Of a DNA stretch of 64,000 bases, positions 12,481 to 22,725 are shown in pieces. The first letter of the stretch is position 1, and the number at the start of each line of letters is the position of its first letter. The stretch covers positions 46,328,714 to 46,392,713 of the forward strand of contig CM049320.1 of assembly GCA_026874595.1 (NCBI GenBank), in the 5' to 3' direction. Under the pieces are notes generated by a model. That model was not told where the DNA came from, did no database searches, and was given only the letters and a program-made list of their open reading frames with translations. Source of the DNA: Sipunculus nudus. Its lineage: Eukaryota; Annelida; Sipuncula; Golfingiida; Sipunculidae. Position numbers and translations under genes: made by a program.

Positions 12481-13669
12481 GTATCCGCCAGAATAAAGTT
12501 TTGCGGATACTATGTTTTTGACCGGGTTCCCCTGCCGCCTCCACCGCCACTGCCGCTTTCGTTTCAGAAGAACTCCTCTGAGACTACTGGACAAATCTTT
12601 CTGAAACTTACACCAGTTATCGGGTCACATGTGAACTGGTGCCTAACCAATTTGCGTTGACCTCTGACCTTTCCTGTGTGCCCAGCGATCATTTATGCGT
12701 CTGTTTCCACACATAAACCCTCATATCTCGGGAACCATTAGACCGATCAGCAAATTTTTTTTATATAAATGTAGCCCTTGGATAGCTTTATAACATGCAC
12801 AAAATATGGTGGTGCCACCTGCAACCATGTTTGCGTAGTGTCCATCTGTTCATCTGCCTTGGATTAAAATCACTCATATCTCTGCAGTGAATTGACTAAT
12901 TCACCTGAAATTTGGTATGCATATACATCCTGGATAGCTTTCTTGATTTTATGACAGGTGGCGCCACCTACATTCACGTTCATGCTGCAGACATCCAAGC
13001 TCATATCTCGGGAACTGTTTGACCAATTGGGCAAAAATTTTGCATGTGTATAGATCTCACATAGCTCTTTATCATACACGAAAGTGGTGGCGCCACCTGC
13101 AACAATTTTTGCACAGCGTCCGTCTGTTAGCTGCCGTGGCATAAAATCACTCACTTGGCAGTGGTTTGACATATCTGCCTAAAATTTTGCAGTTTTATAC
13201 ATCCTCCACAGCTTTCTTGATTTTATGACAGGTGGCGCCACCTACATTCTAGTTTAAGCTGCAGACATTCAAGCTCATATCTCTGGAACCGTTTGACTGA
13301 TTGGGCCAAAGTTTTGCATGTGTGTAGATCTCACATAGCTCTTCATCATATACAAAACTGGAGGGGCCACCTGCAACCATTTTTGCACAGCGTCTGTCTG
13401 TTTGTCTGCCGTGGGCTAAAATCACTCATATACATGTAGTGGTTTGACTTTTCTGCCTAAAATTTCACATATGTATACAACTTGATAGCTTTCTGGATTT
13501 TCTGGTAGGTGGCACAACGTACATACACATTAAGGCTGCAGACATCCATGCTAATATGCAACACACCTCACTCTATTTCCCCTTGCCACTCAATCCATGC
13601 CTCACTTCACCCGTTCCACTCTGATTTTGGCGGATACACATAGTCACTTGTCGACTACCCGTATTCTAG
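12481..13669 (+). mobile_element. Family D element (D2), both ends present
   Basis: Complete 1.19 kb copy. The 5' hairpin spans 12481-12510 with arms GTATCCGC and GCGGATAC. A GGTTCCCCTGCCGCCTCC segment follows, then two to three core units with perfect palindromes at 12957-12968, 13086-13097 and 13231-13242. The 3' end has TGGCGGATAC (perfect inverted match to GTATCCGCCA), a TAGTC...GACTA stem and CTAG at 13666-13669. It is flanked by T on both sides, inside E/B sequence. Confidence 0.8.
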
Positions 13670-13851
13670 TTTTTAAAGTTTAAGCATTTTTTCTCTTTTT
13701 TGGGATATATAAATACAGACACAATCTTGGCCTGTTGGTTAATCTGTTTGATGCTTCAGTTGAATCGGTATATACTACCATTCTGATGATAAAATTTCCT
13801 TTTGCGAATCTCTTCCAAGTCAGCTGAGCATCATGACCCATGGGTCACTTG
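13670..13851 (+). mobile_element. Family B/E right end (B5)
   Basis: The last 180 bases of a B/E element whose body is spread over the nested blocks to the left. Terminal features are GTCAGCTGAGC (13820-13830), the perfect palindromic hairpin GACCCATGGGTC (13835-13846) and CTTG followed by T. It is inserted in a DIRS-like reverse transcriptase reading frame, which starts at once on the minus strand to the right. Confidence 0.7.
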
Positions 13852-14341
13852 TTTCCTGTGCAATGGGGATACCTAATTCAAGACACATGTTTGTGAAGGT
13901 ATCCAGTAATGATTTGCAGAACTGTTGTGAATGTGCGATGAAAAGGAAATCGTCTAGGACATGCAACACCCTACTCGTCTGCATATTCACCTTAATGATA
14001 AACTCTAGAGCGCAACTGAATTACTCAAAGAGGTTACAGGAAGAGGAACAACCCATAGGGAGACAACGATCAAAATAATATTGACCCTCCCATTCTAAGC
14101 CCAAAAGTGGGTAATTCTTTTGACTTACTGGGAGCAGACAGAAAGCTGTTTCTGTATCTGTTTTGGCAATAAATGCAGACTGGCCAAGCAGCTGAAGCAT
14201 TCTAATAGCATCGTCGAAAGTAGCATAAGATACACTGGTCAGCTCTCTGGGAATGCTGTCATTTACTGATTCTGCTTTTGGGAATGATAAGTTGTGGATT
14301 ATCGGTAATCTGAACTGATTTGGATTTTTCTTTGGGACCAC
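13852..14341 (-). pseudogene. DIRS-like reverse transcriptase fragment
   Basis: The frame beginning near 14341 carries a VPKKN start to RT motif 1, SVNDSIPRE, KTDTETAFCLLPV (motif A, catalytic Asp present), LGLEWEGQYYFD and CLPMGCSSSC. This combination is typical of RTs in DIRS-type, tyrosine-recombinase retroelements. After one in-frame TAA at about 14023 the same frame continues to VLHVLDDFLFIAHS, the YxDD-type motif C (here LDD), and ends at LGIPIAQE, where a family B element interrupts it. The thumb, RNase H and recombinase regions are absent. Family assignment is confident; the exact clade is not resolved. Confidence 0.75.
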
Positions 14342-14636
14342 ACATAAGGAGGGGAAAGGTAGAGACTCAAGGGGCCTATGAGACGCCCCAATTTCAGTTC
14401 TTTGTTTGTCTTATTGTGTACTACAGAAGGTCTAGTTAGTGCTGAGACATGGTCACTGGATTTTGAATTTAAGGATGGAACTGCATATCCAATGTCAAAT
14501 CCAAATGTAAAGCCGGAGTACAGAAATTTTCTGTCCTTATCTGGGTAATTCACCTCTTTCAACATGTTACTTAGCTGAATTGCGTTGACTGGAGATGTTA
14601 CAGGCACTTTTCCTACCTTCTTCTCTGTTAAACAGA
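14299..14636 (-). pseudogene. DIRS-like ORF segment upstream of RT
   Basis: About 105 codons in another frame lead into the RT. Visible are VTSPVNAIQLSNMLKEVNYPD, LYSGFTFGFDIGY and KLGRLIGPLS. The pattern of PSPV, L, YPD, GF and GRxxGP before RT motif 1 is a usual feature of DIRS-type ORF2. A frameshift near 14300-14340 separates it from the RT frame. Its upstream end merges into the first unit of the 50-base minisatellite, which reads MNPNLSS in this frame, so the repeat evidently arose from coding sequence of the element. Confidence 0.6.
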
Positions 14637-15938
14637 TTGAACTTAGGTTGGGATTCATTGTCCTGGGTAAACTGGTTATTTGGTCATTGAACTTAGGTTG
14701 GGGTTCATTGTCCTGGGTAAACTGGTTATTTGGTCATTGAACTTAGGTTGGGATTCATTGTCCTGGGTAAACTGGTTATTTGGTCATTGAACTTAGGTTG
14801 GGATTCATTGTCCTGGGTAAACTGGTTATTTGGTCATTGAACTTAGGTTGGGATTCATGGTCCTGGGTAAACTGGTTATTTGGTCATTGAACTTAGGTTG
14901 GGATTAATTGTCCTGGGTAAACTGGTTATTTGGTCATTGAACTTAGGTTGGGATTCATTGTCCTGGGTAAACTGGTTATTTGGTCATTGAACTTAGGTTG
15001 GGGTTCATTGTCCTGGGTAAACTGGTTATTTGGTCATTGAACTTAGGTTGGGATTCATTGTCCTGGGTAAACTGGTTATTTAGTCATTGAACTTAGGTTG
15101 GGGTTCATTGTCCTTGGTAAACTGGTTATTTGGTCATTGCACTTAGGTTGGGGTTCATTGTCCTGGGTAAACTGGTTATTTGGTCATTGAACTTAGGTTG
15201 GGGTTCATTGTCCTGGGTAATCTGGTTATTTGGTCATTGAACTTAGGTTGGGGTTCATTGTCCTGGGTAAACTGGTTATTTGGTCATTGAACTTAGGTTG
15301 GGGTTCATTGTCCTGGGTAAACTGGTTATTTGGTCATTGAACTTAGGTTAGGGTTCATTGTCCTGGGTAAACTGGTTATTTGGTCATTGAACTTAGGTTG
15401 GGGTTCATAGTCCTGGGTAAACTGGTTATTTGGTCATTGAACTTAGGTTGGGATTAATTGTCCTGGGTAAACTGGTTATTTGGTCATCGAACTTAGGTTG
15501 GGGTTCATTGTCCTGGGTAAACTGGTTATTTGGTCATTAAACTTAGGTTGGGGTTCATTGTCCTGGGTAAACTGGTTATTTGGTCATTGAACTTAGGTTG
15601 GGGTTCATTGTCCTGGGTAAACTGGTTATTTGGTCATCGAACTTAGGTTGGGGTTCATTGTCCTGGGTAAACTGGTTATTTGGTCATTGAACTTAGGTTG
15701 GGGTTCATTGTCCTGGGTAAACTGGTTATTTGGTCATTGAACTTAGGTTAGGGTTCATTGTCCTGGGTAAACTGGTTATTTGGTCATTGAACTTAGGTTG
15801 GGGTTCATTGTCCTGGGTAAACTGGTTATTTGGTCATTGAACTTAGGTTGGGATTAATTGTCCTGGGTAAACTGGTTATTTGGTCATTGAACTTAGGTTG
15901 GGGTTCATTGTCCTGGGTAAACTGGTTATTTGGTCATC
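14637..15938. repeat. 50-base minisatellite, about 26 copies, inside DIRS-A
   Basis: Head-to-tail array with a strict 50-base period (ATTGAACTTAGGTTGGG then TCATTGTCCTGGG then TAAACTGGTTATTTGGTC). Units differ by a few substitutions: GGATTC, GGGTTC, GGATTAAT, ATCGAAC. Fifty is not a multiple of three, so the array cannot be read as one repeated peptide. The left edge passes into the ORF before the RT and the right edge into the end of the finger segment, so the array has expanded within the retroelement. Confidence 0.95.
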
Positions 15939-16251
15939 GCCAACAGAATTTGAAGGGATGGTTACCTCCGCCGAAACTACATACGTGTGAGTAAGGGCAA
16001 GGAGTTCTGGGACAGGGTTTCTGTCTGTTGAAACCAAAGCAGACTCCTGTTGTATTACCCCGAAAGAGCTGATTGGATCTATTGGATTTGGAATGTCCCT
16101 TATGGCTATCCTTCTTTGTGGTTGCGTACATCCATAAGTCAGGATGGCGCCTATCCCAACCCCTACCTGTTTGTGCCCTTAGTCTGCGGAACTCCAAGTC
16201 GTATGTTCTCCAATCATATGCTTTGTTATACAGTGAACGCACTGACTCCAT
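15939..16251 (-). pseudogene. DIRS-like gag/ORF1 segment with CCCH finger
   Basis: About 105 codons on the minus strand. SVRSLYNKAYDWRTYDLEFR matches the usual WxxYDxxFR region of DIRS-type ORF1. It ends with a CCCH-type finger, C-x8-C-x4-C-x3-H (CFGFNRQKPC...CPYSH), and a second cysteine cluster VCSFGGGNHPFKFC in which the second Cys of the usual CxxC looks replaced by Gly. The frame stops (TGA) right at the minisatellite edge. Upstream it loses continuity at 16252, where unassigned DNA begins. The role expected from the family is RNA binding and particle assembly. Confidence 0.6.
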
Positions 16252-16944
16252 TTAGGAGCATAGCCTAGGAGCCTCACTGCACAAACTGGGGTTTGAACAA
16301 TATACACCCATGAATGTATGAAAAGCTGAAGTCCATTCATGGATGTTTTATGCTCACATACACTTTCCAACACACAGAGGAGTATAACAATGTATTGGTG
16401 AATATGGGCCAAAAGGCCGTATAAACAAATTTTATTAATAAATTTAATTCAAGAAAAAGAGGGGAAGAAGCTGCCCAAGAACAGTGTTGGGCCAAAATCG
16501 CCATTCCATACAGAAGTAAAATTATACACAGATATATCAAACCTACATAATCAGACATTGAAAAGTAATACATAAAAATACAAATAAAAACAAATAATGT
16601 ATCATCAAAAACTGGAGGAGGGGTGGGAGGTGGAATTCAGGATAATCAAGCGAGGCAGCCAGTACGAAAAGTGATGTTTGTGCTATGCTGACCTGCTTAT
16701 AACCCAAAGCAATACAAATACCGCGCCAAATGATTACTCCCTTCTGATTGGCTCATAGTAAGGCTATTAATAAATTTACTGCGGACCTAGGTCGAACTTT
16801 GAGCAAGGTCAAGGACACATGCTACAAAGAAATCCACTGCGTACCTAGGTCGATCGCAGAGCAAGGTCAAGGATTAATTTAAATATCCAGATCAAATTTA
16901 TGTTGTATGTTCACATAAAACCTCACAGTTTTGCTAACTAAGAG
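16252..16944. other. Unassigned DNA within DIRS-A, with a 38-base direct repeat pair
   Basis: No coding signal or family A-F sequence is recognisable. Two direct repeats of about 38 bases lie at 16778-16815 and 16836-16873; both contain ACCTAGGTCGA and GAGCAAGGTCAAGGA. The segment could be an insertion into the DIRS element or part of its non-coding sequence. Confidence 0.4.
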
Positions 16945-17412
16945 GGCATTATATTTGATTCATTAAGGGAGTCTTGCTTATCCTTATTATCAGATTTTTT
17001 ATCCTTTGGAATAATCCAGTTATGAGAGATCTATGTAATCACCTTTCCAAATTGCATCTTTATGGGAAGGGTCAACCCTGTCAAGGACATTTATTATGTC
17101 ATCGTCATGATCATGCCTGCCTGTGTTAGAGGAGCCCTCACCTGAGATTTCATGAACAAGGTCTTCCGCTACTGACTGATCCTCAGGTTGTGCGATTAGT
17201 CCTTTCCTGACAATGATGCTCTCCACTTAAGTAGCGACAGTATCTTTAACTTTGGAGGAAACAACACCGACAATTGCGGCAATCGTTTCCTTGTTGAGTG
17301 AACCTGATTTGTTGCGGTTCGTATTTGGGGTTGAAGAGACAGGACTGTCATGTACATTTGGGTTGGCAGCTGGTGTTTGCGATGGTTTTGCAAGCCTGGC
17401 CCTTTTTGGCAT
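16945..17412 (-). pseudogene. DIRS-like ORF1 N-terminal segment
   Basis: Starts at an ATG at 17412 (MPKRARLAKPSQTP), with a basic, Ser/Pro/Asn-rich beginning and ETIAAIVGVVSSKVKDTVAT. A stop at 17227-17229 is followed in the same frame by ESIIVRKGLIAQPEDQS and an acidic stretch ending WKGDYIDLS at 17020. A frameshift then gives WIIPKDKKSDNKDKQDS to about 16945. The order (basic low-complexity, acidic linker, WKGxYIDL) is what I expect ahead of the WxxYDxxFR segment in DIRS-type ORF1, but the identity rests mainly on position. Confidence 0.45.
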
Positions 17413-17516
17413 ACTGGCAGGGGCATCAACGAGGTGCCCTTCTCCGCCTTGTCTCTATACGTCTCCTGGTGCTCATCTGGTAGGGAGAAAATAATCCAAC
17501 CCACAGAATGTTGTAA

Positions 17517-17520
<4 letters not shown>

Positions 17521-17551
<31 letters not shown>
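17521..17551 (-). repeat. Poly-T run of 31, possible poly-A tail of a minus-strand retroposed sequence
   Basis: Thirty-one T. On the minus strand this is a poly-A run preceded about 11 bases upstream by AATAAA (complement at 17562-17567), the layout of a polyadenylated transcript end. The body of the putative insert (about 17552-17760) is not recognised. Confidence 0.5.
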
Positions 17552-17556
<5 letters not shown>

Positions 17557-18116
17557 TTACTTTTATTAGTTGTGACAAAGTATATAATCAAAAGGTGTTG
17601 TGCTGATGCTTATATTGTCCAACACAGCATTCTTGAAAAATTTGTGTTAATACATATGAAAAAAAAAGAGAATATATAACTGATTTATACATCAGATTTA
17701 AATGTAATACGCATCCTTTAAGAAATAAAACCTACAGAATTTTCGTGCTAAATAGTAGACAAGTTGAATGTTTAAGGCATTTATCAAAAAGCCAACCAAT
17801 GATCATGGGAATAATATACATCTCATAGTCACAAACTGCTCACATGCTTCAATTTTAACATTAGGAAATGCAAGGTTTAGTCAAAAAATATTATTTGCTC
17901 TAATCCCTTACTCATCAATACAAACTAATCATGTCAACCAGCCATGGCCTTTATTACCTTTTCCTCTTACACTTTATCTCCATTTGATATTATTTTAGAT
18001 TTTCACCTTCAAGGTCAACTTCACCTATGCCTAAAAACAACATGTTAAAAAGTCAATGCTTGAAGTCACTATATTATATAAGAATGCAGGTTATTCATTT
18101 TAAATGATTATTAATT
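17552..18116 (+). repeat. Family B core-like segment
   Basis: From about 17770 the sequence closely matches 29155-29390 inside element B1 (shared phrases include CCAATGATCATGG, CACAAACTGCTCACATGCTTC and GTCAACCAGCCATGGC). The first 200 bases may be a separate retroposed insert. No gene is visible. Confidence 0.55.
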
Positions 18117-18816
18117 AGGGCCCCGCTTGACAAGCGGTGCCCTATAGTGATCACCTTGTCAGTCTGTCCTTCCGTCCATCAGTCCTTCCGTCAGTGACAC
18201 TTTCTTTCGCGCGATAACAACAACCTTAAATTTACAGGGATGATTGGTACCTAGGGCTCCAGACCTATTGAATTACAGACCTGTCAGAATTCAAATATGG
18301 CCGCCACAGCCCTATCGCTGATTTTCTTTCGCGCGCATTAACTCCCAACAAAACACTGCAGCTTTCCCAAATTTACAGGGATGATTGGTATCTATGAGGG
18401 CTCCAGACCTATTGAATAACAGACCTGTCGGAATTCCAATATGGGCGCCACAGCCTGATCGCTGATTTTCTTCCACACGCGATAACTCAACAACAACCTA
18501 CTGCAGCTTTCCCAAATTCACAGGGATGATTGGTACCTATCAGGGCTCTAGACCTATTGAATTACAGACTTGCTCAAAGTCAAATATGGCCAACAGACTA
18601 CAATTGGTGATTTTCTATTGCACACATTATTTCAGACATATCTTCTTTAATATACTTTGATCCAAAAGGAGTTTTTCCCTCATGCATATGGATAAAAACC
18701 CACATCTGTTTTTCATATATTTTCAAATTTAACTTAATTTTTCACCTACATGTAAACTAATCCAGCACTACCAGAAATGCGGGGCCCTCTGAGGACCATT
18801 GTCCTACCACATCTAG
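18117..18816 (+). mobile_element. Family F element, complete, 700 bases
   Basis: 5' hairpin AGGGCCCCGCTTG-ACAAGCGGTGCCCT (18117-18143), then GTCTGTCCTTCCGTCC-type sequence. The core has three tandem units of about 143 bases, each with CGCGCGATAAC or a decayed form, ACAGGGATGATTGGTA and CAGACCTATTGAAT. The 3' end has GCGGGGCCC (inverted match to GGGCCCCGC), hairpin AGGAC-CATT-GTCCT and CTAG (18813-18816), followed by TTTT. It has the same architecture as A-D with unrelated sequence, and no coding capacity. Confidence 0.7.
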
Positions 18817-18992
18817 TTTTCAAAAACTTTGCTGTATAACATAGAAAACTCTTGCACCAATATTGTCAAAAGGGAAATGTTCACAGGTGAGCTTTGGGTC
18901 CTTTGACCTTTGTGAATTTTCTGTTAAAAACTTGAATGCAAGAAAATGCCTATGTGATTTTAAAACCTGTTGTAACATATATTTTTCCACAG
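18817..18992 (+). other. Putative intron end upstream of the host exon
   Basis: No family A-F sequence is recognised. It ends with a pyrimidine-rich stretch and CCACAG (ATATTTTTCCACAG), a good 3' splice acceptor, at 18992. Confidence 0.5.
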
Positions 18993-19213
18993 AATCTCAA
19001 TTCATGACGTAACAGTTGATCCATTGGGCTGGCACAGTCAACACATTCAGCCACAGTTTTGTATGACCAGTGGTTTGCACATCAATCTGAAGGAAGAGTC
19101 CAGCTCCTGTGAGACTGCGGTAGTAATTGACTGCCTGACCTCCCTCCTGTTGTATACAGGAACTGCTGACACATGCCGCATTCTCCATCACCTCAGTCAC
19201 TCATCATGTCCAG
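18993..19213 (+). CDS. ELP5: Internal exon, Elongator complex protein 5-like
   Basis: A 221-base exon, open throughout in the frame that starts at 18994, bounded by CCACAG and CCAG/GTAAGG splice sites. One base precedes the first full codon and one follows the last, so the upstream intron is phase 2 and the downstream intron phase 1. The 73-residue product has SIHDVTVDPLGWHSQ near its start and VVIDCLTSLLLY...CRILHHLSHSSCPG at its end. In animal ELP5 I recall a corresponding DPLxW segment followed by a DSLSWLLL...CQVLHxxSH...SCPG segment in the same order and spacing. ELP5 belongs to the Elp4-5-6 RecA-like ring of Elongator, which acts in wobble-uridine tRNA modification. No other exon is visible, so the flanking introns exceed 18 and 44 kb if the gene is intact. 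The match is from memory, not a search; a gene fragment or pseudogene exon is possible. Confidence 0.65.
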
Positions 19214-19735
19214 GTAAGGATGGCTTCAGTCTGTTGATACGAAATCAGACAAACCAGAAACTAATGGTCCAAACAACGTTCCCATTTACATACTGCAGTA
19301 ATTTAAGCACAAATTTGAACATGCACATACATTTTCAGTGTGGTGTCCACTTATAAGACCTACAAAATAAATAATTACACTACACTTAATTACAAACTTT
19401 GGCTGAAATTGTAAAAATTTGAACAGAAATAACTGATTAATGCCTTCCTGGAGAAAGCTACGCCTGAAGCTCATGTGATATGGCTTAAAGATCAGATGTT
19501 ACTTATTCTCCCCACCCTCACATGAACCCCCAGTGGCAAACACCAATGGGACATCCCTGTCATCTCAACAAAACATACAGCACAGATAAAGCAGGCCACC
19601 TGCTGTTAATGACCATTTTTGCCTTGCAAGGATTGTTTTACAGTTTAACATGTACCTTGATCAAGAGACCACCTGCTGAACACAACCACTGTTCACCCAA
19701 GTTTGCAATTTCATCTGCTTTGTAAAACCATTTTT
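19214..19735 (+). other. Putative intron downstream of the ELP5-like exon
   Basis: Begins GTAAGGATGG. No coding exon or repeat family is recognised in this 520-base stretch. Short open frames here have no recognisable domain. Confidence 0.5.
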
Positions 19736-20099
19736 AGTTCAGCTGACCGAAATTCATCTGAACTATAGCGACCATAGTTCGTCCATTGTCTGTACGTATG
19801 GCCATCTGATCTTCCTTTGACAGGGCACAAATCGTAACCACTGGACCTGGAATCTTCAAACCTAACATCCAGGGAGGTCCAAAAGAGTCTCTTTAGACTC
19901 TTCAAATTAGGTCACTGTGATTTATATTCTCAGAGTTTTGGAGCATGTTTGTGCATCCTAGATTAATTGAAAATTTGATAAAAAAAAAAAAAGCCTCAGT
20001 ATCTCAGTAACTATCAAATTGATTGTCATGATTCTTTCCATGCCTGTTGATCATACATAGTTTTATCAGTTCCTGAAGACTGGTGACACCTGTAATTTT
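19736..20099 (+). mobile_element. Family E left end (B subfamily)
   Basis: After a T run: AGTTCAGCTGACC ... TCATCTGAACTATAG, a hairpin like that of family B (AGCTCAGCTGAC ... TCATCTGAGCTATAG), followed by the E unit. This copy shows that the E core belongs to an element with a B-type end. It is interrupted by a family A left end at 20100. Confidence 0.7.
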
Positions 20100-20344
20100 A
20101 GCGACCCTGTGAGCTTATGCGATGGCACAGCATCATCCATCTGCTGTACTTAACCCATGCTATCTCAAAAACCATCAGAGCAAGCAGCGCCAAATTTATG
20201 GAAGAATCAATCACTTGTCAAACTCTATTGGACTAAGCTTATTTTTTGGCTATCTGCATTGACATAGATTTTCCAGAGAAAAAATCTGAAACACTTTTAA
20301 AATTCTTCATCTCTAGAACCATTCTGTAAAAAAGTTTGATATTT
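20100..20344 (+). mobile_element. Family A left end (A7)
   Basis: AGCGACCCTGTGAGCTTATG after TTT, then GATGGCACAGCATCATCC and A core sequence, interrupted by D3 at 20345. Confidence 0.7.
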
Positions 20345-22395
20345 GTATCCGCCAAAACAAAGTTTTGCGGATACTATGTTTTTTGACCAGGTGCCGCCAC
20401 CGCGGCGTTCTTTTCCGGAGAACTCCTCTGAGACTACTGGACGGATTTTTCCAAAACTTACACCAATTATTGGGTCACATGTAAACTGGTGCCTAACCAA
20501 TTGGCCTTGACCTCTGACCTTTCCTCTCTGCCCAATGTCCATTTGTGCGTCTTTTTCCACACATAAACCCACATATCTCAGGAACCGTTTGACTGATCAG
20601 GAAAAAAATTTTCAACAAATGTAGCCCTTGGATAGCTTTATTACATACACAAAAATGGTGGCGCCACCTGCAGCCATTTTTGCACAGCGTCCATCTGTTT
20701 GTCTGCCTTGGGTGTTTGACCAAATTACCTGAAATTTGGCATTGGTATACATCCCGCTTAGCTTTCTTGATTTTATGACAGGTGGCGCACCGACATTCAT
20801 GTTCACGCTGTAGACATCCATACTTATATCTCCGGACTCGTTCGACCAATCAGGAAAAATATTTACACAAATGTAGCCCTTGGGTAGCTTTATAACATAC
20901 ACAAAAATGGTGGCGCCACCTGCAGCCATTTTTGCACAGTGTCCATCTGTATATCTGCCTTAGGTTAAAATCACTCATATCTCTGCAGTGGTTTGACTAA
21001 TTCACCTGAAATTTGGCATGCATATACACCCTAGATAGCTTTCTTGATTTTTTGACAGGTGGCGCCACCTACAATCACGTTCACGCTGCAGACATCCAAG
21101 CTTATATCTAAGGGACCGTTCGAACAATTAGGAAAAAAATTTTACACAAATGTAGCCCTTGGATAGCTTAATAACATACACAAAAATGGTGGCGCCACCT
21201 GCAGCCATTTTTGCACAGCGTCCATCTGTTTGTCTGCCTTGGGTGTTTGACCAAATTACCTGAAATTTGGCATTGGTATACATCCCGATTAGCTTTCTTG
21301 ATTTTATGACAGGTGGCGCACCGACATTCATGTTCACGCTGTAGACATCCATACTTATATCTCCGGACTCGTTCGACCAATCAGGAAAAATATTTACACA
21401 AATGTAGCCCTTGGGTAGCTTTATAACATACACCAAAATGGTGGTGCCACCTGCAGCCATTGTTGCACAGCATTCATCTGTTTGTCTGGCTTGGGTTAAA
21501 ATCACTCATATCTCTGCAGTGGTTTACCAAATTACCTGTAATTCGGCATGCGTATACATCCTGGATAGCTTTCTTGATTTTATGACAGGTGGCGCCAGCT
21601 TCATTCATGTTCAGGCTGCAAACATTAATGCTTCTATCTCCGGACTTGTTTGACCAATCAGGAAAAAAATTTTACACAAATGTAGCCCTTATATAGCTTT
21701 ATACCATACACAAAAATGGTGGCGCCACCTGCAGCCATTTTTGCAAAACGTCCATCTGTTTGTCTGCCTTGGGTGTTTGACCAAATTACCTGAAATTCAG
21801 CATGGGTATACATCCCTCTTAGCTTTCTTGATTTTATGACAGGTGGCGCACCTACATTCATGTTCACACTGCAGACATTAATGCTTATATCTCTGGACTT
21901 GTTTGACCAATCAGGATAAAAATTTTACACAAATGTAGCCCTTGGATAGCTTAATATCATACACAAAAATTGTGGCGCCACCTGCAGCCATTTTTGCACA
22001 GCGTCCTTCTGTTTGTCTGCCTTGGGTTAAAATCACTCATATCTCTGCAGTGGTTTACCAAATTACCTGTAATTCGGCATGTGTATACATCCTGGATAGC
22101 TTTCTTGATTTTATGACAGGTTGCGCCAGCTTCATTCATGTTCAGGCTGCAGACATTAATGCTTATATCTCCGGACTTGTTTGACCAATCAGGATAAAAA
22201 TTTTACACAAATGTAGCCCTTGAATAGCTTTTACCATACACAAAAATGGTGGCGCCACCTGCAGCCATTTTTGCACAGCGTCCATCTGTTTGTCTGCTGT
22301 GGGATAAAATCACTCATCTCTCTGCAGTGGTTAGACTTTTTAACCTGAAATTTTGCATGTGTATACATCTTGGATAGTTTCTCGTTCAAATAACA
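20345..22395 (+). mobile_element. Family D element (D3), long tandem core, right end not seen
   Basis: 5' hairpin arms GTATCCGCC and GCGGATAC (20345-20374). The core has roughly seven units of 250-280 bases (CATCTGTTTGTCTGCC-type phrase near 20692, 20944, 21222, 21475, 21753, 22006 and 22281). Perfect palindromes lie at 20657, 20909, 21058, 21188, 21718 and 22248, with decayed ones between, so a palindrome falls about every 120-150 bases. The core ends near 22395, where the DIRS-B element begins. Confidence 0.75.
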
Positions 22396-22443
22396 GGTTA
22401 CACCACCTATACCTTGTAAGTAGAATTGTTTTCCTTTCCCGCC

Positions 22444-22725
22444 ATGGAGAACCCCTCATATTGTTCTCCTTGTGGTTCATTAATCCCTGCATGGGGTTCA
22501 CACCCCACTTGTTTTATGTGCCGTTCCCAGAATGATTCTTGCCGGGGCTCGGCTGATCCCTGCTTTTATTGTCAGATGTGGTCGTCTGACAAATGGGCCA
22601 GGTTCCATTCATGGTCTCTTTCCCCGGTAGTTGGGGTCTGTCTGTCCTCGGCACCTTTGTCCGGCGCCATTGTCAGCCCGGGGGGGGGGGGGGGGAGGGG
22701 GGGGGGAGGATCCTACCTTGGGTGA
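22444..22725 (+). pseudogene. DIRS-B ORF1, N-terminal Cys-rich segment
   Basis: The ATG at 22444 has a favourable context (GCCATGG), so I prefer it to the upstream in-frame ATG at 22426. The segment begins MENPSYCSPCGSLIPAWG and has repeated CxxC pairs: CSPC, CFMC, CFYC, plus single Cys in SCRG and DPC. Such a Cys-rich N-terminus, ending in WSSDKWARFHSW, is common in ORF1 of DIRS-type elements and is thought to be gag-like. The frame runs into a G run at 22680-22709 that would encode polyglycine and is probably a slippage-prone expansion; coding sense in this frame is lost after it. Confidence 0.55.
22680..22709 (+). repeat. G-run (G-rich tract of 30 bases)
   Basis: Thirty bases of G interrupted by A at 22696 and 22707, inside DIRS-B ORF1. 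This is a likely replication-slippage or assembly-length-variable site and a potential G-quadruplex. Confidence 0.9.

Larger units (their letters stand above)
13852..17520 (-). mobile_element. DIRS-A: broken DIRS-like retroelement
   Basis: Minus-strand remnant with DIRS-type order: N-terminal gag-like segment (17.41-16.95 kb), CCCH finger segment (16.25-15.94 kb), then RT (14.66-13.85 kb). It is cut by a family B right end at 13851, so the RNase H and tyrosine recombinase parts are missing. A 26-copy minisatellite sits between the finger segment and the RT segment. About 690 unassigned bases lie between the two gag-like pieces. Several stops and frame changes make it a dead copy. Confidence 0.65.

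Noticed and set aside
14637-15938. CRISPR-like array
   Set aside because: There are no unique spacers; the unit is a simple 50-base tandem repeat in eukaryotic DNA.
20493-22139. Series of 60-125 codon minus-strand frames in D3
   Set aside because: They follow the tandem D units and differ in frame between neighbours; kept only as a weak finding for selection tests.
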